Source: Ephydatia muelleri
Lineage: Eukaryota > Porifera > Demospongiae > Spongillida > Spongillidae
Reading direction: 5' to 3'
DNA: 64,000 nucleotides
Assembly (NCBI GenBank): GCA_013339895.1
Contig: JABACO010000006.1
Location: forward strand, 6,956,087 to 7,020,086
The translations under genes were made by a program, and so were the position numbers. A model generated the notes under the pieces. It had not been told where the DNA came from. It saw only the letters and a program-made list of their open reading frames with translations, and ran no database searches. This document shows, in pieces, positions 57,201 to 64,000 of this stretch (position 1 is its first letter; each line of letters starts with the position of its first letter).

Positions 57201-60200
57201 GCATACGAAGCTTCAGGGTGCAAAAGACCAAACATTCACCCTTAAGACATCAAAAATTCCTCGAGCAGTCTAGTACCCGTTTTGTGCACATCAGGAGAAT
57301 AATACATATGTCGTGTCCTCCATTATAAGCCTGTGGTGTGTCCCTACCAGCTATATGACCCACCCACCTGGTGGGTCACATAGCTGGTGGGGGCATTGTA
57401 TATGTGATCATTGCCCTCATGGTCCTCTGGCTTGCTTTGTGATGTGTGCGCAAATCATAGACAAGATTATATTACGGAACTGGGGCCCACCCCTACCCCC
57501 ACCAGCTATATGACCCACCCACCTAGCTAGGTCCACCTTTATTGTTTATGTGGTAAATAATTAGATTACACAAAGCACCCACAAATCAATCAATACCACA
57601 TTTTGTTTAGTTGATGACTGTTTACGGCCGTCTCCCACTGACAATGTCGTGCCATACATGGCTGCGTACTCAAAATGTGCAACTTCCTCGTATAATCGGT
57701 TAACACACTGGAGAGGAGAGGGTGTGTGGCTTGGATGGAGCACGGGGGCAGAAGCCTTTCCTCCCCCACCCCAATGCCCTTTTAGAAGGCTCTGTGCATA
57801 CAGCTGTAGATATCAATAGATATCATGCAGCCCCCATTATAAACAGCTGCCTATTACCACTCCACTTCTATCTTTACAGGATGGAAGGACTCCACTGATG
57901 TTGGCATCATGGGAGGGGCATGTACACATGTGTGCAGCTGCTGGTGGATAGGGGTGCACAGATCAACCATCAGGATGAGGTGAGTGTAATTTGAGATCAA
58001 TGTCTGTTGCTGACACATCCCTTATTTGTTTGTGGAGAGGGCATAGTGTATGTGATCATGGCCCTCATGGCCCAATGGCTTACTTTGTGATGTTTGATTA
58101 TATAGCTAGCAGAGGGGAGGGCTGGATATAGGAGAGCCCATCTGAGCAAGCAATGACATGTGTGCTGTTTTACAGACTGGAGAGGGGAGGGGGTGTGGCA
58201 TGGAGGCAGATGCCCTCCCTTCCCCTCCCCACCAGGTACATGTATATAGTCCACCCACCTTACTGGGCCCACCTTTGTTTATATTGTTATGCGGTGATAA
58301 ATTAGAATACACTTAGTGCCCCTCCCCCACCCCAATGTCCTTTTAGAAGGCTCTGTGCGTAGATATCAATAGATATCATGCAGCTAGGGTGTGTAACCTC
58401 ACCTGCATAATGAAAATCGATTTTTTCGCATACTTTTAAAACACTAATCGATTTTTCAGGTGTTTGTGGATCTGAAAATCGATTTTTCCGAATACTGTAG
58501 TTTAAAAAAAAACAAATTCGATTTTTCCGAATAGGTTTTGACAACTTTCCTGCCGAATACCTAGGTTATTCAGGGTTATGGTGCTTGTGGAGTGCACACT
58601 GAGAGGATAATTTATGTCTGCACAGAAATCTACCTGGTCTCGCACCCAACTAGAGCTATGCATGTCATTTGAAAAAACAGAGACACAAGGTCTACAGTAG
58701 CATGTGCTTGCCAAATAGAGTTTAAAATTGTATGTCTTTACTGTGTACTTGTACATATCAATAGTTTTTAATGTAAACCTAACCATCCAACACTAACCAC
58801 TGAGACCAGATATCACCATTAAAAACTCACCCCACATCAACTACTATCAGGTACTCCACGTACAATCATCCCACAACACTCCACTCACGTTCTCGCTAAA
58901 TGCATATGAAATTTCCCATTAGTACGATTGCGTAATGCTCTCTAATTCCTCCACATACTCAAACAGAGCGCGTATACTTACTTGAAGTGGGTGAGAAGTC
59001 TGTCATTCTATTTCACTCGCTAGCGCAATACTCAGATATGTTCACTTCGTATCACTGTACAATAAAACAATGCAATACTAGTACCGGTACATAAATTTAT
59101 TGCTACTACATATAAACACAACTCGTGGCATATACTAATGAACTTTTACTTACTTGAAGATGGCATTGAGCTAGTGCACGCTGTATATTTGTATCCCCAA
59201 TTGATGCACATTAAATATTTTGAATTATATTACTATCTATATACTCAATACCTATCACATTATTAATTGCTTCCGATCTCGTCCCCACATTGCATGTATG
59301 TATAAATAGTAAAAACAACAGTGACGTATGTTATATATAACTCTAATTATGAAATACTCATTTAAAAATCATATCCGGATATCAGTATAAAAAGGTATAA
59401 CCGGTTAATGTTTCTCCATTCGGAGGTACTGACGTGTAGGTATTCGTCGTCAGCATTGACAATTCGCCCATTATTCGAATTTAGAATAGATAAAATTCAC
59501 TAATCGATTTTTCCGAGTAATGCTAAGTTGCTATTTGAATGGATAGGTTTTTGCGAATATCCGAATAACCCGAATAACCTGATAACCGGTTACACTCCCT
59601 ACGTGCATCTTCATAACAGCTTGCCTATTACCAGTCCACTTCTACATGTATCTTTACAGTTTGGATGGGACTCCATTGATGAGGGCATCATCATGGGGGC
59701 ATGACACATGTGTGCAGGTGCTGGTGGATAGGGGTGCACAGATCAACCATCAGGACAATGTGAGTGTAATTCATCAGACCAATGTCTGTTGCTGACACAT
59801 CCCATATGTTGAGAGGGCATAGTGTACAGTACATGTATGTGATCATTGCCCTCATGGCCCTCTGGCTTTGTGATGTACAGTATAGATAAGATTTTGTATT
59901 ATGTAACTAGCAGGGGGAGAGCTGATATATGTGAGCAAGCAATGACGTGTGCTTGTTTTACAGACTGGAGAGGAGAGGGGGTGTGGTATGGGGTGGAGCA
60001 TGAGGGCAGATGCCCTCCCTTCCCCTCCTCACCAGGTATATGGCCCACCAACCTGGGCCCACCTTTGTTTATGCTATGGGATGATTAATTAGCCTACACC
60101 CTCCCCCACCCCAATGACCTTTTAGAAGGCTCTGTGCATACATGTAGATATCAATAGATATCATGCAGCCCTTTATATCAGCTGCCTCCACTTCTATCTT

Positions 60201-62526
60201 TACAGTTTGGATGGACTCCACTGATTAGGGCATCATATGGTGGGCATGTCACATGTGTGCAGCTGCTGGTGGATAGGGGTGCACAGATCAACCATCAGGA
60301 CAAGGTGAATGTAATTTGAGATCAGAGCAATGTCTGTTGCTGACACATCCCTGATGTGGAGAGGGCATAGTATATGTGATCATGGCCCTCTGGCTTACTT
60401 TGTGATGCATGTGCACATCATAGACAAGGTAACTATGTAACAAACAGAGGGAAGGGATGGATATACATAGGAGAGCCCATCAGAGCAAGACATGACATGT
60501 GTACTGTTTAACATACTGGAGAGGGGAGGGGGTGTAGAATGGGGGCAGATGCTCCCCCTTCCCCACCCCACCAGGTATCTGGCCTACCCAACTGGCTGGG
60601 CCCATCTTTGTTTATGTGAAGTGATGACTAATTAGAATACATTTCGTTCTGCCCCTCCCCCACCCCAATGCCCTTTTAGAAGGCTCTGTGCATAGATATC
60701 TTGCAGCCCCTTTCATAACAGCTGCTATTACCAGTCCACTTCTATCTCTACAGAATGGATTGACTCCACTGATGTGGGCATCATCAGATGGGCATGTCAC
60801 ATGTGTGCAGCTGCTGGTGGATAGGGGTGCAAAGATCAACCATCAGGACAAGGTGAGTGTAATTTGAGATCAGACCAATGTCTGTTGCTGACACATCCCT
60901 TATGTTGAGAGGACATAGTGTATGTGATCATTTACCTCGTGGCCCTCTGGCTTACTTTGTGATGTATGTGCAAAACATAGACCAGGTTATGTAACTATAG
61001 GAGAGCCCATCGGAGCAAGCAATGACATGCGTGCTATTTTACAAACTGGAGAGGGGCGTGGGTGTGGCATGGGGTGGAGCAAGGGGGCAGATGCCCTCCC
61101 TTCCCCTCCCCACCAGGTATATGGCCCACCCACCTGGCTGGGCCCACCTTTGTTTATGCTATGCGGTGATAAATTAGAATACACTTAGTTCTGCCCCTCC
61201 CCCACCCCCAATGCCCTTTTAGAAGGCTCTGTGCATAGATATCAATAGATATCATGCAGCCCCCTTCATAACAGCTGACTATTACCAGTCCACTTCTATC
61301 TTTATAGTTTGGGTGGACTCCACTGATGAGGGCATCATCAGGTGGGCATGTCACATGTGTGCAGCTGCTGGTGGATAGGGATGCACAGATCAACCATCAG
61401 GACAATGTGAGTGTAATTTTGAGATCAGACCAATGTCTGAACATTGCTGACACATCCCTTATGTTGAGAGGGTATAGTGTATGTGATCATTGCCCTCATG
61501 GCCCTCTGGCTTATTTGTGATGTATGTGCAAATCATAGACAAGATTATGTATTATGTAACTACATGTAGCAGGGGGAGAGCTGGATATATGAGAGCCAAT
61601 CTGAGCAAGCAATGACATGTGCTGTTTTACAGACTGGAGAGAAGAGGGGGTGTGGCATGGGGTGGAGCATGAGGGCAGATGCCCTCCCTTCATCTCCTCA
61701 CCAGGTATATGGCCCACTCACCTGGCTGGGCCCACCTTTGTTTATGCTATGTGATAATTAGTTAGCATACACCCCTCCCCCACCACCCCAATGCCCTTTT
61801 AGAAGGCTTTGTGCATAGATATCAATAGATATCTTGCAGCCCCTTTCATAACAGCTGTCTATTACCACTCCACTTCTATCTTTACAGTTTGGATGGACTC
61901 CACTGATTAGGGCATCATATGGTGGGTATGTCACATGTGTGCAGCTGCTGTTGGATAGGGGTGCACAGATCAACCATCAGGACAAGGTGAGTAATTTGAG
62001 ATCAGAGCAATGTCTGTTGCTGACACATCCCTGATGTGGAGAGGGCATAGTATATGTGATCATCGCCCTCTGGCTTACTTTGTGATGCATGTGCACATCA
62101 TAGACAAGGTTATGTAACAAACAGAGGGAAGGGATGGATGTAGGAGAGCAAGCCATGACATGTGTACTGTTTAACATACTGGAGAGGGAAGGGGGTGTAG
62201 AATGGGGGCAGATGCTCCCCCTTCCCCTCCCCACCAGGTATCTGGCCCACCCAACTGGCTGGGCCCATCTTTGTTTATGCTAAGTGATGATTAATTAGAA
62301 TACACTTCGTTCTGCCCCTCCCCCACCCGAATGCCCTTTTAGAAGGCTCTGTGCATAGATATCAATAGATATCATACAGTCCCCTTCATAACAGCTGCCT
62401 ATTACCAGTCCACTTCTATCTTTACAGAATGGATGGACTCCACTGATGTGGGCATCATCAGATGGGCATGACACATGTGTGCAACTGCTGGTGGATAGGG
62501 GTGCACAGATCAACCATCAGGACAAG
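49958..62526 (+). CDS. Gene B: ankyrin-repeat protein, start and ankyrin array (3' end not identified)
   Basis: This is the overall model. A short first exon with ATG is followed by an N-terminal ankyrin exon and ten visible cassettes, all on the plus strand and with phase-0 borders. The cassettes are paralogues of those in gene A, so the gene probably also continues to ROC-COR-Death exons, but none appear before an inverted junction at about 62720. Two cassettes carry one-base insertions (57880, 59660). They must be skipped, or the gene is damaged. The introns in the 3' part are only 400-500 bases, a compact tandem array. Confidence 0.65.
50116..50214 (+). CDS. Gene B exon 2: N-terminal ankyrin repeat
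   Basis: A 99-bp phase-0 exon between CTGTAG and GTGAGG. It reads EREAKLIDAARYGNLEDVIT, then LLDEGTQIDATDE. It has the polar first helix of an N-terminal capping repeat (AKLIDAARYGN) rather than the TPL motif of inner repeats, which supports its place at the start of the array. Confidence 0.85.
50267..50426. mobile_element. Short fold-back insertion in gene B intron
   Basis: GCCAGTTTTCTAC at the left is mirrored by GTAGAAAACTGGC at the right. A second inner pair (TCGCAATGCGGGCA / TGCCCGCTTTGCGA) gives a cruciform-like 160-base element. No target duplication is clear. Confidence 0.65.
50427..51119. repeat. Gene B intron, unit sequence with internal duplication
   Basis: Unit intron in which a segment of about 150 bases (GATATCAGCA...GTTTACTC) is present twice in a row (about 50660-50790 and 50800-50920). 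The same arrangement recurs at 54650-54900, so these two introns share a recent ancestor. Confidence 0.6.
51120..52580 (-). mobile_element. Gypsy-like pol remnant, copy 7
   Basis: Minus-strand remnant with a G run of about 31 at 51183-51213 within the tail, integrase C-terminus and core (51554-51760, YHPATNGLVECF), the zinc-binding part and linker (52080-52268, EQGCLMWGTRVVIPKVHQQK) and traces of the RNase H junction. Compared with copies 3 and 4 it keeps more of the integrase N-terminal domain. Frames are broken. Confidence 0.78.
52581..53659. repeat. Spacer of the ankyrin/gypsy unit
   Basis: A shortened unit spacer without the GGAGTACCGTATCCC core. It has a unique stretch at 53390-53515 before the CCACTGCAAATGC motif that precedes cassettes. 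TACACTGTA occurs at 52924. No coding content. Confidence 0.55.
53660..53758 (+). CDS. Ankyrin cassette exon B1 (gene B)
   Basis: A 99-bp phase-0 exon between CTTTACAG and GTGAGTG. HGRTPLMVASYGGHV...GAQINHQDK; variable positions H, R, V, Y, G. Confidence 0.87.
54165..54263 (+). CDS. Ankyrin cassette exon B2 (gene B)
   Basis: A 99-bp phase-0 exon between CATCTTACAG and GTGAGTG, only 406 bases after the previous cassette. DGWTPLMEASSGGHV; variable positions D, W, E, S, G, close to the gene A exon at 7063 (SR instead of SG). Confidence 0.87.
54264..55069. repeat. Gene B intron, unit sequence
   Basis: Same as 50520-51070, including the internal duplication of about 150 bases. TACACTGTA at 55013 replaces TA of the copy at 51032. 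No gene. Confidence 0.55.
55070..56700 (-). mobile_element. Gypsy-like pol remnant, copy 8
   Basis: Minus-strand remnant: tail (55130-55600), a deletion around 55610-55650, integrase core (55730-55948, ETTTDRTVDELHAIFARWG, VTDNGPQFTS), zinc-binding part (55972-56172, DIEGAAQHCGGCQM), linker (56340-56440) and an RNase H fragment (56470-56660). It is the longest copy by content but broken by frameshifts. Confidence 0.8.
56701..57879. repeat. Spacer of the ankyrin/gypsy unit
   Basis: Unit spacer including the segment CAAAGCACCCACAAATC...AATCGGTTAACACACTGG (57574-57711) shared with 12655-12897 of gene A. TACAGCTGTA at 57799 and TACATGTA at 57102 replace TA of other copies. Confidence 0.55.
57880..57979 (+). 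pseudogene. Ankyrin cassette B3 with one-base insertion
   Basis: Splice sites are intact, but the exon is 100 bases: CATGTACACATGTG where all others have CATGTCACATGTG. Up to there it reads DGRTPLMLASWEGHV. If included, it shifts the frame of everything downstream. Skipping restores phase. Confidence 0.75.
58385..59601. mobile_element. Non-autonomous hAT-like element in gene B intron
   Basis: Terminal inverted repeats TAGGGTGTGTAACC and GGTTACACTCCCTA. Flanking 8-mers CATGCAGC and CGTGCATC agree at 6 of 8 positions, fitting a decayed 8-base target duplication. Both ends carry repeated AATCGATTTTTCCGAATA words, like subterminal transposase sites. 1217 bases with no transposase frame. It interrupts the regular ~550-base spacing of the cassettes. 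Confidence 0.65.
59660..59759 (+). pseudogene. Ankyrin cassette B4 with one-base insertion
   Basis: Exon between CTTTACAG and GTGAGTG, but 100 bases because of an extra G (GGATGGGACTCC for GGATGGACTCC). The intended residues appear to be F, W, R, S, W at the variable positions, with HD instead of HV after them. The frame runs into a stop. Confidence 0.75.
60206..60304 (+). CDS. Ankyrin cassette exon B5 (gene B)
   Basis: A 99-bp phase-0 exon; donor GTGAATG is weaker than usual. FGWTPLIRASYGGHV; variable positions F, W, R, Y, G. Nearly the same as the exon at 61888. Confidence 0.83.
60754..60852 (+). CDS. Ankyrin cassette exon B6 (gene B)
   Basis: A 99-bp phase-0 exon between CTCTACAG and GTGAGTG. 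NGLTPLMWASSDGHV, with GAKIN instead of GAQIN. Variable positions N, L, W, S, D. Confidence 0.85.
61308..61406 (+). CDS. Ankyrin cassette exon B7 (gene B)
   Basis: A 99-bp phase-0 exon with acceptor TTTATAG. FGWTPLMRASSGGHV, DRDAQINHQDN. Variable positions F, W, R, S, G. The change of G to D in RGAQ touches a normally conserved turn. Confidence 0.83.
61888..61986 (+). CDS. Ankyrin cassette exon B8 (gene B)
   Basis: A 99-bp phase-0 exon; donor GTGAGTA. FGWTPLIRASYGGYV; variable positions F, W, R, Y, G, with Y replacing the conserved H14. With the exon at 62428 it repeats the order of the pair at 60206 and 60754, so this pair of cassettes was duplicated as a block. Confidence 0.85.
62428..62526 (+). 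CDS. Ankyrin cassette exon B9 (gene B)
   Basis: A 99-bp phase-0 exon; donor GTGAATG. NGWTPLMWASSDGHD; variable positions N, W, W, S, D. Last cassette before the array is broken by an inverted junction. Confidence 0.83.
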
Positions 62527-62663
62527 GTGAATGTAATTTGAGATCAGACCAATGTCTGTTGCTGACACATACCTTATGTAGAGAGGGCTTAGTGTATGTG
62601 ATCATTGCCCTCATGGCCCTCTGGCTTACTTTGTGATGCATGTGCAAATCTTAGACAAGGTTA

Positions 62664-62768
62664 TGTAACTAGCAGAGGGAAGGGCTGGATATAGGAGAGC
62701 CGATCTGAGCAAGCCATATGGCTTGCTCGGATGGGAACTCCTATATGCAGCCCTCCCCTCTGCTAGTT
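62664..62768. repeat. Inverted junction ending the cassette array
   Basis: AGCAGAGGGAAGGGCTGGAT...GAGCAAGCCATATGGCTTGCTC...GCAGCCCTCCCCTCTGCTAG is a palindrome centred at about 62719. It consists of the same intron piece in both orientations. Directly after it, CTAATCAGTGGAGT matches the reverse complement of the cassette start ACTCCACTGATTAG, a remnant of a flipped cassette. Confidence 0.75.
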
Positions 62769-63785
62769 TCTAATCAGTGGAGTGCCAATGGTCTCCCATT
62801 CCTATCCTCTCCAGTACGTAGAACAGCATACATGTCATTCACATACTGTTGTACCTAGTGGAGAGGGGAGGAAGGGGGGGGGGGGGGGGGAAACCATCGC
62901 CCTCAATTCACGTATTCGCTTGTTTATGCCTTCATGGTGTATATGGTTTACTGGTGGATAACATGAAATAGACAGAGTCTATTCATTCCATATTTAGCTC
63001 TCCACAAAGCAATCCTCACCCCACTAATCGATCAATATCACTTATTTTTTAGTTCATTGTCTGTGCCTGTCAGTCTCGTGTTTGGTAGTCTCTAGCCCAT
63101 CTCTACTTAATAGCTGATCAACTACTATCTTTACTGGTGCTTTGTGACCAGAACAACAGAACTTGTGTGCAGTTTGGTTTCACTTGCATGTCTAATGACA
63201 AGATGCACTTTGGTCAGATAAGTTGTTTCTCGGCAAACTTATAATAAAATAGGGTCTTGTAGATTGAGCAAAAAAAGAAAGATACTTGAATATAATTGCA
63301 CACCGTTTGCTACTAATGAGTTTGTTGCCTCTTGACAACGTTGTTGGGACGCTGACCTTGCATGTTTTGCCATCTAATTGGCACAAGATGCATATAAAGG
63401 ATGGTAGGGCAGGCTTGCAAATCGCTCAGTCTACAGCTAGGCTGCTGGCTGCATTGCTTACCCACCCGACACTCCACCTGTGCATTGCTGTACGTGTACA
63501 TGTATTGCTGTGTTCTTGCTTATACATCAATAGCAGGCGGCACCCGTAGGGCTTCTACCCTCACCTAGCCATTTTACCGTGACCAGCTTCTTGGTTTAGC
63601 AAACTGGCACGCCCCAATGGTAACTAGCATTTACCCTTGGTCCCAGTCAGGCTCAGTGGTTGGGAGGAGTCATGCAGCACACCCGACTGGCTGTTTGCCG
63701 CCTGTCCCCTTATGGGCAAACAATTAACTATGCCAAGCAGGATAGGGATTATGTTACAACAATATCCAGTTAAGCATGAGGAAGC
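62769..63785. other. Intergenic or intron after the array
   Basis: Starts with decayed inverted cassette sequence and a G run at 62874-62890. From about 62930 it is single-copy looking with no supported gene. Open frames at 63286-63549 and elsewhere have no domain. Confidence 0.45.
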
Positions 63786-63947
63786 TCATTTAGACAGCAT
63801 TAAATCTTCCTTCCTCCGCTGCTCTGCTGAAATTTTATTATCCACTACATGGATGTTTTCAATGGTGGCTACAATCTCTTCATCTTTGGCAGGCTCTCTG
63901 ATAATTTTAAGGGCCATGAACTGCTTTCGTACAGTGTTATGGGCACT
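63786..63947 (-). CDS. Candidate terminal exon of an unknown minus-strand gene
   Basis: On the minus strand, acceptor GCTACTAG, then an open frame of 53 codons ending at TGA (63788-63786): HNTVRKQFMALKIIREPAKD, EEIVATIENIHVVDNKISAE, then QRRKEDLMLSK. The composition looks like real protein, with amphipathic helices. The sequence just upstream (GAIRDAVTQNLKPQLLECP) is open in another frame, so either a short intron or a frameshift lies between. No family is recognised. Confidence 0.4.
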   Translation of the reverse strand, partial: SAHNTVRKQFMALKIIREPAKDEEIVATIENIHVVDNKISAEQRRKEDLMLSK

Positions 63948-64000
63948 CTAGTAGCTGTGGCTTTAAATTCTGTGTTACTGCATCACGAATTGCACCAAGT

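Larger units (their letters stand above)
59760..62427. repeat. Compact ankyrin cassette array (introns)
   Basis: Introns of 450-540 bases between cassettes B4-B9. Each repeats the same order: GTGAGTGTAATTTGAGATCA, GGAGAGGGCATAG, CTGGAGAGG, ACCAGGTATATGGCCCACC, TTAGAAGGCTCTGTGCATAG, AGATATCATGCAGCC, acceptor. The gypsy remnant is absent from these introns, so this is either the ancestral short form or one that lost it. Confidence 0.75.

Noticed and set aside
2005..61568. ACATGT insertions as ordinary microsatellite slippage only
   Set aside because: Most occur as one exact unit at a bare TA with no pre-existing repeat, and related CAGTG and CAGCTG forms occur at the same kind of site; slippage remains possible for the long runs.
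1..64000. tRNA, rRNA or other structured RNA genes
   Set aside because: I found no cloverleaf-type or conserved rRNA sequence by eye; a covariance-model search would be decisive.

Overview
The window looks like nuclear DNA of an early-branching animal, most likely a demosponge (inference). It has GT-AG introns, one-repeat ankyrin exons, a ROC-COR-Death protein of a type expanded in sponges, lysine-rich RDSYKADPEKKK-type tandem repeats that I recall from Amphimedon-like proteins, and a dense mix of fold-back, gypsy-like, hAT-like and CACTA-like elements. Nothing bacterial is present. Most long open frames lie in repeats and are not genes.

Layout. (1) 1-30086, plus strand: the 3' two thirds of gene A. 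Six single-repeat ankyrin exons (818, 1478, 3689, 7063, 9689, 13315) lead to an exon joining a last ankyrin repeat to a GTPase P-loop (21525-21776), a 51-bp exon (22651), a large ROC-COR exon (27609-29205), two linker exons and a Death-domain exon ending with TAA at 30084-30086. Its introns hold repeated copies of one minus-strand gypsy-like pol remnant, a younger 3'-truncated Ty3/gypsy element (15504-17834) and fold-back elements. (2) 31064-34655: a degenerate CACTA-like transposon with subterminal CTTGGGCAAG repeats, a broken transposase on the plus strand and a divergent BEN-domain gene on the minus strand. (3) 34870-36070: a decayed coiled-coil gene. (4) 37060-41230: an inverted copy of the ankyrin/gypsy unit, then a truncated copy of the gene A Death exon and 3' flank. 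(5) 41.4-48.8 kb: simple repeats, weak minus-strand exons (one FN3-like) and an unidentified plus-strand gene. (6) 49958-62526: the start of a second ankyrin gene, gene B (ATG at 49958), which runs into a dense array of ankyrin exon cassettes. (7) 62.7-64 kb: an inverted junction and one candidate minus-strand exon.

Functional reading. Genes A and B are probably related ROCO-type signalling or innate-recognition genes (inference; gene B's 3' end is not in view). The cassette exons are all about 99 bp and phase 0, so they can be gained or lost without breaking frame. They are nearly identical except at codons 1, 3, 8, 11 and 12 (plus 7 and 32), which are mostly positions on the ligand-facing surface of ankyrin repeats. 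This natural, DARPin-like pattern is the best candidate here for an undescribed recognition system.

A second window-wide signal: aligned repeat copies differ by exact changes of TA to TACATGTA, TACAGTGTA or TACAGCTGTA. These have the form expected of excision footprints of Tc1/mariner-type transposons with CAG(TG) ends.
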